Source: Candidatus Paceibacterota bacterium
GTDB taxonomy: Bacteria > Actinomycetota > Actinomycetes > Nanopelagicales > Nanopelagicaceae
DNA: 64,000 bases
Reading direction: 5' to 3'
NCBI GenBank assembly: GCA_035530615.1
Contig: DATKUL010000002.1
Coordinates: 496,001 to 560,000, forward strand
Shown here: positions 44,686 to 53,190 of the stretch, piece after piece
Numbering within the stretch: the first letter of the stretch is position 1
Layout of the letters: every line of letters begins with the position of its first letter
Made by a program: the position numbers and the translations under genes
The notes under the pieces: model-generated
Seen by the model: the letters and a program-made list of their open reading frames with translations, nothing else
Databases searched by the model: none
What the model was told of the DNA's origin: nothing

Positions 44686-45756
44686 TTAAGAAATACTAAA
44701 ATGGATCTTTAATTTAGCAACAGTTGACCGCCATCGCGATGTAGTTGGCCTACAAACAGAATTTTGATTACCAAAAAATCCCAGTTCGTCATAGGCATCC
44801 TTAATATCGACAGTCTTGATCCAGTCGACTTTTACAAAGAACTCCTGGTTCTCTTCACTCATATCCTTGCTGTAGTTTGCGCCCTTAACAACATCGAGCA
44901 CGTTGAACGATTTGTCAGACACTACAAGATTGAAATCAGAAGTGGATTGTGCCTTTGCCGCAACTATTCCGACTCCAACATAGCCCAATTTAGGTATACG
45001 AACCCATATTCGGTCACCAGGTGACAGCATATTTAGAGTCCTGCTATACCAAGCGCCACCTCCCGCGCAGATAAAACCATATTTTCGTGCGTCTTCCCAG
45101 GAGCGGGTTTCGCCTTCGCCCCAAGAGACATAAAACTCACCATTCCACGGTTCTTTATCGTTGTCGGCACCAGAGGTATTTATCTGAGTGATAGCAGGAT
45201 CAACAAACCAGCGCCTTATCAAAAATTGATCATTTTCGCTGCTGAATACTTCAAAGAAAAGGGCATTTATCGCAAGATTTCGTTCACTCAAGTAACTGAT
45301 GATCCGCTCAGTGCTTGAATCGAGCTCTGCTGCAATTACAACAATTTGATGGCTTTGATTCAAATTCTCTTCGAGTAAAACAGAGCGAAATCTATCTTTG
45401 AACGCGTCCGCAAGGTTCTCCCCTTTTTTATAGGTCGAAAATATTCTAGAAATCTCATCTGCTTCTAAAGTTTGCACCCAAGATGCATAATCGATGGCTT
45501 GCGCCACAACATCTCTAGGTGTTCTGTTGCGCTTCAATTCAATGATTACTAACGACCCATCAGGTGCAATTGCTAGAAGGTCAATTACGCCACCTTGGGC
45601 TGTACGAACCTGACGCCCAATAATTAGCCATTCCTCAGCCAAAATCGACGGGTCCGCTTCAATCATGTCTTCCAGAATCTTTTCATCCTCCAGCGAACTC
45701 TGAGTCAGGGCAATTGGCCTTTTTCCGACTTTCCAAATAGCGTGTTGAATTGGCAC
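44686..45756 (-). CDS. NucS-like PD-(D/E)XK nuclease with C-terminal EVE/PUA-like domain
   Basis: A 356-residue protein. Residues 55-85 hold GGVIDLLAIAPDG then LVIIELKRNRTPRDVVAQAIDYA, the D-x(n)-ExK core of the NucS/EndoMS (DUF91) nuclease domain. Residues ~205-270 (EFYVSWGEGETRSWEDARKYG, LSPGDRIWVRIPKLGYVGVG) resemble an EVE or YTH-like domain that could read modified bases. The combination suggests restriction of modified or foreign DNA. It is monocistronic and flanked by repeats. Confidence 0.75.
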   Translation of the reverse strand: MPIQHAIWKVGKRPIALTQSSLEDEKILEDMIEADPSILAEEWLIIGRQVRTAQGGVIDLLAIAPDGSLVIIELKRNRTPRDVVAQAIDYASWVQTLEADEISRIFSTYKKGENLADAFKDRFRSVLLEENLNQSHQIVVIAAELDSSTERIISYLSERNLAINALFFEVFSSENDQFLIRRWFVDPAITQINTSGADNDKEPWNGEFYVSWGEGETRSWEDARKYGFICAGGGAWYSRTLNMLSPGDRIWVRIPKLGYVGVGIVAAKAQSTSDFNLVVSDKSFNVLDVVKGANYSKDMSEENQEFFVKVDWIKTVDIKDAYDELGFFGNQNSVCRPTTSRWRSTVAKLKIHFSIS

Positions 45757-45919
45757 TCAAATCCCTTCGATTAAAGAGAATACTACGCTGGGTTATCGAC
45801 AATCGGAAGGACATCATTTCATGGGTGCGCTTCTTATAAAACCGGAAAACGTAAGGCTTCTGGAGTTGGCTCTGGATCAGCTCATGGAATGGGCGAAGAC
45901 AATCATTTGAGTTACCGGA

Positions 45920-47659
45920 TCAAATTCGGAAAAGTTTGTCGGTCTGAGACAGTTTTACTGCAATGTATTCTTCATTATTCAATTCTGGGGGCAACTTATC
46001 TTTCAGAATTGAGGCTACAAATTGAATGTCATTTTTAATTGCAAAATCTGCGATCTTGACTAGTTGATGATCATCCATTAATTCCTTTTTATCGTTCAAT
46101 AAAAAGTCAAGACACGAAATTTCTTCACCCCTCGCGAAAAGAATATAAGCAAGGTCAAAACAGGAAATCTCTCCTTGCTTCTTTCCAGAACTCATGTTTC
46201 GGTTTAACGCACTAAACTTGTAGACTTTATGGCCGGTCTTCTTGTTTATCTCAACCTTATATGTGACGCCATAATCCTCATCGTAAAGCTCCCTTGAAAC
46301 CGAAGAAAAGTATTCATTAAACTTCATCAGTTGCAGGCTGATCGTCTTTTTAGCCTCATCCGAGAAAAGTAAATCATCAATTTGGGAAAGTTGTTCTTCA
46401 TATTCCTTCAGGTTTCTTTCGACGTCATCCAGTTGCTTGATCAAGACTTCGTATTCGCCTTTCTTGGTATAGGCGCTGTTGAGTGCGCCAATCAAAGATT
46501 CAAGTTCGGAAAACGAGTCGGACTTGGCGATTAGTCCAACAAGTTCAGATTCACTGGCTAGGAGACGACTCAGTTCAAGACTCAATGAGCGAAGTTCTTC
46601 ATCCAATTCTGGTAGATCTTTGGTTAAAAACGCGACCTTTTCATCAATCATCGAATTGTGAAACGTCACGAGATCATCAAAAGATTTTTGGATACCGCTA
46701 ACTTGCTTCGTGGCTTGCCGATAAAGGTTGGATAGATGATCGAGACTTCCAAGAAATTTCCCAGAACTCACCTCATCTCGTGCCTCTTCTAGCAATTGTC
46801 TTCTAATTGATAACGTTGAAATATTGGCACTCGTTCGACTTATCGTATGCCGAACCTGATTCAGGTGAGCAAGATCTGCTTCAAAGTTCACGTTTACGTT
46901 AAGAAGAGACTTAGCTTTCTGAAGTTCCTCAATTCGTGATTCTAAGATCGCCAAATGCATTTGAAAGTCGGTCTTATTCTGTCGTTGTCCTAGGCGAGTT
47001 TCGAAAGTCCTCTCAACCTTTATTCGTTCCAAAATGCTCTGCCGAGACTTTCCGTCATTGAAGTTACAGTTAAAAAGAAATAGATGTAATGTTTCATACT
47101 CCGTGTCTTTGGCAAATTTATCCAAAGTTCTAAGGGTGCGATTTACGCTTTCGTCCTTATATCGAATGCTGTGGGAAATGATCTGTCTGAAGGTCGGTTT
47201 CTCTGATGTGTGTTCGGGAATCAACAGTTCCATTAAACGCAGTTCTAGTTCATCATCTGTCAGCGGCTCTTGATTAACTTTCTGTATCTTCTTTTTGTAG
47301 GTTAGGAAATTCTTCTCGACAGATACCTCAGGAGAATCAGTTACGTCCAGGTCTTCCTTAAGGATTAGAGTGATGAGGACTTCATTATTGACAAGGAATT
47401 CCTTTACCAATTCATAAACTTCTTTAGGGTTTTCTGGGTCTGCATAAATACTTTTTGCAGACCCACCGAGGCAGAAATCAATGAGCGCCAACACGGTTGT
47501 CTTCCCAACATTGTTACCGGTTGTCTTGTCGTCATCGTCATACCCAGGAGTTTCATCGACGATCAAATTTAGGCCTTTAGAGAACTGTATGTGACGAATG
47601 ATCTCGGTCCTACTCGAGATAGTGAGTGACTTAAGAAACAATTGATATTCTCCCGTCAA
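45920..47659 (-). CDS. ABC-3C system ATPase (DUF2326-like, SMC/RecF-type)
   Basis: A 579-residue ABC ATPase. The P-loop is GNNVGKTTVLALIDFCLGG near residue 50, two coiled-coil arms span roughly 215-430, and the C-terminus (SSGKKQGEISCFDLAYILFA, CLDFLLNDKKELMDDHQ) has the signature and Walker B of DUF2326 proteins. It is the motor of an ABC three-component conflict system with the two upstream genes, overlapping the middle component by 29 bases. Confidence 0.85.
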   Translation of the reverse strand: MTGEYQLFLKSLTISSRTEIIRHIQFSKGLNLIVDETPGYDDDDKTTGNNVGKTTVLALIDFCLGGSAKSIYADPENPKEVYELVKEFLVNNEVLITLILKEDLDVTDSPEVSVEKNFLTYKKKIQKVNQEPLTDDELELRLMELLIPEHTSEKPTFRQIISHSIRYKDESVNRTLRTLDKFAKDTEYETLHLFLFNCNFNDGKSRQSILERIKVERTFETRLGQRQNKTDFQMHLAILESRIEELQKAKSLLNVNVNFEADLAHLNQVRHTISRTSANISTLSIRRQLLEEARDEVSSGKFLGSLDHLSNLYRQATKQVSGIQKSFDDLVTFHNSMIDEKVAFLTKDLPELDEELRSLSLELSRLLASESELVGLIAKSDSFSELESLIGALNSAYTKKGEYEVLIKQLDDVERNLKEYEEQLSQIDDLLFSDEAKKTISLQLMKFNEYFSSVSRELYDEDYGVTYKVEINKKTGHKVYKFSALNRNMSSGKKQGEISCFDLAYILFARGEEISCLDFLLNDKKELMDDHQLVKIADFAIKNDIQFVASILKDKLPPELNNEEYIAVKLSQTDKLFRI

Positions 47660-47858
47660 TCTCCATTTTCACTACATCCAAAAGAAAGAGCCAATCGAGT
47701 GCCAGCACGAAGGCTGGAAAAGTCAGTCCTTGCGACGTCCTCATTTCAATGTAGAGGTCGGAAATATTCTGGCTGGGTAAGCGATACATTTCCTCAAGGA
47801 CAAGTGAACCAATGTAATAAATCGAATTCTCGGGTCGAAGGTTATCTGGAAGCAACAT
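47631..47858 (-). CDS. ABC-3C middle component
   Basis: A 75-residue protein with the features of ABC-3C middle components: an N-terminal LLPDNLRPENSIYYIGSLVL and a winged-helix-like end with FVLALDWLFLLDVVKME. It is thought to connect the ATPase with the effector. It lies three bases after the SMEK gene and overlaps the ATPase gene. Confidence 0.82.
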   Translation of the reverse strand: MLLPDNLRPENSIYYIGSLVLEEMYRLPSQNISDLYIEMRTSQGLTFPAFVLALDWLFLLDVVKMEIDGRISIVS

Positions 47859-47861
47859 GTG

Positions 47862-48839
47862 TTATTTCACCGGTGGCTTAAAGATCTTGCATCTAATGAA
47901 AGCGTCCACAATCACAATACTGACACATTGATGAAGTTCTTCCAGAGAAATTTCCTTGAAATTGGGGCTGTGTCGGACTATGAGCTTAATGTTTTCAATT
48001 ATCAACTCAAAGAGCTCGTCCCCTTGATGAGTTACGCTGTTTCTCGCGTATTCAGATCTAACGGATGCGATGATGGAATTACTCTTATTCACTGCCATCT
48101 TGTCAAACTCGGAATAGATTCTATCCAGTCGACTGCCGTGAATCTTATAATCCTCTATTGCATACTGGGAAGTCACGAGTTTGTTTTCGTTGATCTTTTT
48201 CTCAATTTTAAAGGGATCAACGGTGAGTGGCGCGTTGATTTCCTCGTGGGAAGATTCGGCAAGAATATTCACTACATGAGTGAGATTTGAGTCGAGGTCT
48301 TTAATTTTGACTGAGTGACCCAATTCTTTTTGAATTAATTCCTCAATTTGGACAAGTCTATCTATGCTTAGTGGTCGAATTTCGCGGAGTAGAGCTGCGA
48401 GATCATAAATATCGACTTTGGGGTCGAATTGAATGTTGTGCGGGTTTTTATATTCTTTCCCACGCAACCATGAAGCATCATCGACAAGTGCTACGAACTT
48501 AAAAGCATGGTCGGCTCTAGCTTTAATTGACTGTTTGGAGAGGGCGGATTCCACCTTATCCTTGGTTGCAGTTGCGGAGACTTGAACGAGTATCTTTGTG
48601 GGAGGCTTTGAGACAAGGTCAAAGCCTGAGATATTTTGGCTCTTAAGATTCGCATCTTCCAAATTCCAGCCGAATAACATGTTGAGGAAATGTAAGTAGA
48701 AGACTTCGCAACTGTTATTTAGGGTTAGTACATTCAATTTGCCGCTGGCTTTTACGGCAACAACCAGCGTACTGAGGCGCTCTGTAATGTGTATGAATGG
48801 AGCTACTCTATTAATGGCCATCATCCGAGAGGATAACAT
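47862..48839 (-). CDS. SMEK-domain protein, third ABC-3C component
   Basis: A 325-residue protein with an N-terminal SMEK domain: LNNSCEVFYLHFLNMLFGWN, then SGFDL and ILVQVSATATKDKVESAL. This fold is a restriction-endonuclease-like domain found in ABC-3C systems. The C-terminal third (about 210-320) fits the partner-specific ABC-3C region. It is the likely effector. Start may be ATG 48839, 48824 or 48821. Confidence 0.82.
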   Translation of the reverse strand: MLSSRMMAINRVAPFIHITERLSTLVVAVKASGKLNVLTLNNSCEVFYLHFLNMLFGWNLEDANLKSQNISGFDLVSKPPTKILVQVSATATKDKVESALSKQSIKARADHAFKFVALVDDASWLRGKEYKNPHNIQFDPKVDIYDLAALLREIRPLSIDRLVQIEELIQKELGHSVKIKDLDSNLTHVVNILAESSHEEINAPLTVDPFKIEKKINENKLVTSQYAIEDYKIHGSRLDRIYSEFDKMAVNKSNSIIASVRSEYARNSVTHQGDELFELIIENIKLIVRHSPNFKEISLEELHQCVSIVIVDAFIRCKIFKPPVK

Positions 48840-49070
48840 CGTCTCCCGCCCTGACGGCCATTTTGAAGTTCAGAGCTTGCCGATTCCCCTTTGAGCTCTT
48901 GGCTTTTTCGCTGACTCCGAAGGGAAGCGTGGGCATTCCGGCACTGGCGGAATGAAGCGACATGAAATGGCGTCCATGGGGATTTGTGAGGGAAATATCC
49001 ATCGGATTGGAATGTTGCCAGTCTTAAACTGGGCGCCAAGACTTGAATAGAAGGAAGAACTTTAGGAAAC

Positions 49071-49253
49071 TTAAGCGCGCTCTTCCGCATCAGTTGTCAC
49101 GTCAACGTCGAGTGCCCTGCCCTTGCTAAACCATTCACGAACCTCCTCGCGCCGACCTGCAACATCTAGTGCGTCAGCGAATGCATAATGAAATGTTCCA
49201 GTACTTGGTGCTGATCCACAATCGACAACGATGCCATTCCAAGTTGGGGTACC
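49071..49253 (-). pseudogene. Unidentified gene fragment, C-terminal end
   Basis: An open frame without any start codon runs to a TAA at 49071 and encodes DCGSAPSTGTFHYAFADALD and then EEVREWFSKGRALDVDV. The composition is protein-like, and a TGA at 49254 cuts the 5' side. It looks like the end of a lost gene; no family recognised. Confidence 0.4.
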
Positions 49254-49299
49254 TCACTCCGATTGAAAATGAAAGACTTCATACCGAAAGCAAACAAAC

Positions 49300-49374
49300 T
49301 GCCTAAAGTTCAGTAAACGAAGTTCGGAAAACGTAGGGCACGCCACCGTGTCCGGAAAACGTAGGGCAGGACGT
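49300..49374. repeat. Boundary repeat, copy 3, with internal tandem duplication
   Basis: AAGTTCAGTAAACGAAG and CGGAAAACGTAGGGCACGCC match copy 2. The unit CGGAAAACGTAGGGCA occurs twice in tandem here, and a single weaker relative (CCGGAAAACGTAAGGC) lies at 45842. Confidence 0.65.
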
Positions 49375-49608
49375 CATGACGCGAGACATACATCTGCAAC
49401 CATTCTTTATGATCTAGGAACTGACATTGAAGTCATTCGTTGACTTTTGGGCGATTCCTCTGTCGAGTTCACGGCAAAAACCAACGTGCATCATTCCGCC
49501 CGTCAACTACGAGGCATAGAGCCGATCTAATTCAGGAAATGATAACAAATTCCAATTCTGGAAATGCTGGCTGGCTCCGAAGGATCTGGCGTCAAGCCTT
49601 GAATGATA

Positions 49609-49851
49609 TTACCGCTTAAAGACTTTAACCGGCTGACCATCTCCGGGGATTGATGTTCCCCAGAACCGCAATTCTGTTAAAGCAGCTCCTTCAAATTCCT
49701 CATCTTTTATACAGTTCCAAAGGTGCATAGCTAACCAAGCGCCTTGCTCATTCGGATCAATATGTTTCGGTCTTCCACTTTCACTGCTCAGCAAAAGAGG
49801 GATTTCGATAAATACGGAAGCCGCAGTGACTTCCAGGTTGCTCTCTGACAT
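49609..49851 (-). CDS. Small accessory protein of the DUF499 operon
   Basis: An 80-residue acidic protein nine bases downstream of the DUF499 gene. It contains HIDPNEQGAWLAMHLWNCIK and a Trp/Gly-rich end. No family is recognised. Position makes it the last gene of the operon, possibly a small adaptor or inhibitor. Confidence 0.6.
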   Translation of the reverse strand: MSESNLEVTAASVFIEIPLLLSSESGRPKHIDPNEQGAWLAMHLWNCIKDEEFEGAALTELRFWGTSIPGDGQPVKVFKR

Positions 49852-49860
49852 AACTTGCTC

Positions 49861-52800
49861 CTATTCGTTTTCGAATGACGACTGATTGAACTTCAGCGAA
49901 CGAGCATTCTCCAGAATCACACGAATTTTATCTGCAGGGAAACCTTCGGAAACTTCCGCGTGAATCTCAATTGTGATCTCAAGACTGATCCCATCAATAG
50001 AACTAATGTGTTGCAAAATTTCTTGACTTAATCTATTCAAGTCTCGACTGTAACGCTCCGGATCAACTTTATAAACGCCAAAGAATCTAGTACTCAACTT
50101 TGGTGAAACCGGCGTTGGTGCTCCACCTGTGACAACTGGTGGCTTGCCAACAACTTCTGGAGTTTCTGACGTTTGAACGTCTGGCTTTACCGTTACCTGA
50201 TTTCGGGCTATCTCTGGTTTAACAATCAATGTCGCATCGGTAATAGCGCCAAAAAATACATTGGCCCCTGGCCGGGTTAGTCCCAAATAATTCCCTGTTG
50301 CACTTTCAAATCCCTCTGCCAGCGCGAACCCCTCGTCATCAAACATAATCATGGTGAGAACTTCAGAAATTGCATCAGCTAACACTTTGCGATTCTTCAT
50401 TCTCGTTAAATAAGGATATGAACAGTAGAAAGCCCACAATTGACCAACATTCAAATGACCAGATTCCCATGCCTTGCTCAGTTTGGAATCTAGGTCCATG
50501 CGAATCATTCGAGGGGACGCGATATCAGTAAATAAGCCGGCTCGAACCAACTTTTCAGAAGTGCGCGCCGCTAAAGAGGTTTCTTGACCTTCTGCCTTTT
50601 CTACCGTCCATTCAATTGGCCTACTTGGATCTGGTTGCTCCGGCACAATCGCCCAGATATACGTTTGCGCGATTCGAGAAGTAACCCCTTCATGGGCTTG
50701 GTCTCGACGGGTTGTGGCTTGCTTTGCCTGTTGCGGAGAAAGGTTCATTTCCTCAATTCTGCTTGCAATATTTTGCCAAGCCAGCAGATCTCTCACAGCT
50801 TCCATCAATTCTTCAAGTCGCTTTGTATCAGGTGCCAGGTATACCATCATATTCTTGTTAATCCTCTGCGCAGAGCCGCGCTTCTCCAACGATTCTTGTG
50901 CAAACTTCATTGCTAGCGAATCCTGGGCATTCTTTGAGTGAGAATGTGAAGGATGGAGAATGACCAGACGCGCCGAGTCCTCATCTGGGATGTCTGCCGA
51001 AGTATCAGGTGCAATATGTACTCCTGAGAAAGCACCACGATTGCGATTTTCATTTGTTCGCAATCTAGAAACAATTTCCAGCCAGACCTCTTCAGGCTTG
51101 TCGCGAAGACGGTCTGCATAGTCGGCTGCCGTTCTAGTCACTGACGCCTGTGTGTCAAACCAATATCGATGCCCATCCGCATAGAGGTAGGTTGCTCGCT
51201 GGGAAAGTAGATCCAGCGCAGACCCAAAATTCCCAATAGTGTCACCAGGAATCGCAACACCCAACCAGATACGTGGTTTCTCAGCCCCTACATGGCTGCT
51301 TTTAAGAGTCGGCGCGGCACCAACAAAAATCGTACGAGCTAATCTGCGAGTTATCGCACGCTGTCCAAATAACGGTCTCTCTGAATCGATTTGCGCAGGA
51401 GTCGATCTCGGACCATCTATATCAGCATCAATGATGGGCTTCCAAGAGTCTGGCAAATACTGACTGATTTGAGTTAAAACATTTGGATCATCAAGGGGCA
51501 ATGATCCTGGCATTATGAGTGGGCCGGCATCCTGCAACTCCCATAGAGTATGAACAACTGCACTCATGAGTTGCAAAACTCCTCGGGTTCGTTGGAAGCG
51601 ATCTAAGGTTGACCAATCTTCGTAGAGGCGATCAAATAACTCTGGATGGATTGGATAGGCCGCACGGATTCTTGCCTCGTACGAAATGTCCGAACATTCT
51701 CTTGGGAATTCACCTACGTGTTGCGAGTAAAAGTTCACGAATTGACGCGCCACAGCAGAAATGTCTGACAAAGCAGCAGCATCTGGTTCAACAAACAGTC
51801 GTCTCCTTACAATTTCAAATGACTCTTGAGCGCTCGCGGGTCTCCATTGATCTGCAACTCGACGAACTACATTCTGCAATCTCTGTAGAGCTTCTTGACC
51901 ATTTGGGCCGCCAACTTCCAGCGCACTACCACCCGACTGACCATCTTTATCCGGATCATGGGACGCTGGAATAGAAATGACAAGCATTGCACCAGGAACC
52001 GTCTTAACCACCTCTGTTAAGGATTGTGCAAATGTAAATTGAGTATCGAACGTTCCTCCAGGAAGATCTTCACGCTCCCAAAGCTGACGAGCATAAGCAA
52101 CCCACTCATCAATCAGAATCAAGCATGGTGAATAGGCGGTAATTAACTTTCTCAACCCTTCGCCGGGATTTGTGCGACTTGAATCAGCTTCTGCGACAAA
52201 ATCAAACGCTTTTTTGCCACCTAACTGCCAGGCAAGCTCTCCCCAAATTGTGTTTACCTTTATTCCATCAGGCTTAACTAATGGTGCTCCAGGAGACAAA
52301 TGAATTCCAACTAACGCTACACGGTTGACTTTCTTTGGTAGTGGACGATTTGCAACAACATCTTGCACCTCTTGAGTCAGCGACGAAGTTGGTGCCCCTC
52401 CGAATAAATGCCATAACGCAAGCATTGAGTGGGTCTTACCACCACCGAAGTTAGTCTGAAGGTTAATAATTGGCGATGCATTTTCATCACCAGATATCCG
52501 CCGGATGCCTCTATCTAAGAGTTCTCTTAGTCCTTCGGTTAGATAGGTGCGCCTGAAGAATTCAATCGGCTCTACATATTCACTTGATCCCTCATTCTGT
52601 GAAACCATGTATAGGTCAGCAGCAAACTCGCTCGCGGAATAGTTTCCGGTTGCTACATCCTCATGTGGGCGAAGTACTTCACGCCATGATTTCAGCCCAG
52701 TGCCTGCAACGCTTATTCCGTTACCAGGATTCAAAATTGCCTTCTTGGTCTCTGATTCAAATACTAACCGTTGATGATCCTGGCGCATCTGCCTAATTGT

Positions 52801-53190
52801 CTCCGCTTCCGTGGGGGCACCTGCTGCGGTTAACAATCTTTCCATTGTGTCGAGAATTCGATAAGTGTCATCATTATCAAATTTTTTACTATGTGCCCAG
52901 CTATTTCTGACTTCGCGTAGCTCTGAAGCTAAAGATTGTTGAGCACGGCTCAAGACCTTGCCAAACACACGCCATTCTTCCGTGATTACTTTTAACTGTA
53001 CTGCAGGATCTTCCTTCTCGTAAATCTTCTTAACGCCATTTTTCGTTTCGTCACGCTTCTCAATCACTTCAATCCAATCAATTCCAACGCCTTCTGAGGC
53101 TGATGTCATTTGTCGATCTACAAAGTCTACAAGCCCAGCGGAAAGTACATCGAAGCCTCTACTTACACGATCACGATTACTTATTGCCAT
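49861..53190 (-). CDS. DUF499 ATPase with N-terminal Swt1-like HEPN domain
   Basis: A 1109-residue protein. Residues 1-125 are a Swt1-type HEPN domain containing VRNSWAHSKKFDNDDTYR (Arg-x4-His, a possible RNase site). The central ATPase has LQTNFGGGKTHSMLALW as Walker A near residue 250 and LILIDEWVAYARQLW as Walker B. A C-terminal part of about 150 residues includes a linker rich in Pro, Thr and Val. DUF499 ATPases occur with DUF1156 methyltransferases in defence islands. TAATG overlap couples it to that gene. Confidence 0.87.
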   Translation of the reverse strand: MAISNRDRVSRGFDVLSAGLVDFVDRQMTSASEGVGIDWIEVIEKRDETKNGVKKIYEKEDPAVQLKVITEEWRVFGKVLSRAQQSLASELREVRNSWAHSKKFDNDDTYRILDTMERLLTAAGAPTEAETIRQMRQDHQRLVFESETKKAILNPGNGISVAGTGLKSWREVLRPHEDVATGNYSASEFAADLYMVSQNEGSSEYVEPIEFFRRTYLTEGLRELLDRGIRRISGDENASPIINLQTNFGGGKTHSMLALWHLFGGAPTSSLTQEVQDVVANRPLPKKVNRVALVGIHLSPGAPLVKPDGIKVNTIWGELAWQLGGKKAFDFVAEADSSRTNPGEGLRKLITAYSPCLILIDEWVAYARQLWEREDLPGGTFDTQFTFAQSLTEVVKTVPGAMLVISIPASHDPDKDGQSGGSALEVGGPNGQEALQRLQNVVRRVADQWRPASAQESFEIVRRRLFVEPDAAALSDISAVARQFVNFYSQHVGEFPRECSDISYEARIRAAYPIHPELFDRLYEDWSTLDRFQRTRGVLQLMSAVVHTLWELQDAGPLIMPGSLPLDDPNVLTQISQYLPDSWKPIIDADIDGPRSTPAQIDSERPLFGQRAITRRLARTIFVGAAPTLKSSHVGAEKPRIWLGVAIPGDTIGNFGSALDLLSQRATYLYADGHRYWFDTQASVTRTAADYADRLRDKPEEVWLEIVSRLRTNENRNRGAFSGVHIAPDTSADIPDEDSARLVILHPSHSHSKNAQDSLAMKFAQESLEKRGSAQRINKNMMVYLAPDTKRLEELMEAVRDLLAWQNIASRIEEMNLSPQQAKQATTRRDQAHEGVTSRIAQTYIWAIVPEQPDPSRPIEWTVEKAEGQETSLAARTSEKLVRAGLFTDIASPRMIRMDLDSKLSKAWESGHLNVGQLWAFYCSYPYLTRMKNRKVLADAISEVLTMIMFDDEGFALAEGFESATGNYLGLTRPGANVFFGAITDATLIVKPEIARNQVTVKPDVQTSETPEVVGKPPVVTGGAPTPVSPKLSTRFFGVYKVDPERYSRDLNRLSQEILQHISSIDGISLEITIEIHAEVSEGFPADKIRVILENARSLKFNQSSFENE

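Larger units (their letters stand above)
48840..49608. other. Inter-module spacer with gene remnant and repeats
   Basis: This spacer lies between the ABC-3C operon and the DUF1156/DUF499 operon. It includes a truncated reading frame (49071-49253, listed) and copy 3 of the boundary repeat. The rest shows no convincing gene. Confidence 0.6.

Noticed and set aside
45821-45910. Small + strand frame (MGALLIKPENVRLLELALDQ...) between the NucS-like and ABC-3C genes
   Set aside because: Only 29 residues and it overlaps a partial copy of the CCGGAAAACGTA repeat; protein-like look may be chance or an old gene scrap.
48811-49002. 63-codon frame upstream of the SMEK gene on the same strand
   Set aside because: Overlaps the SMEK start, has no family features and no ribosome site.
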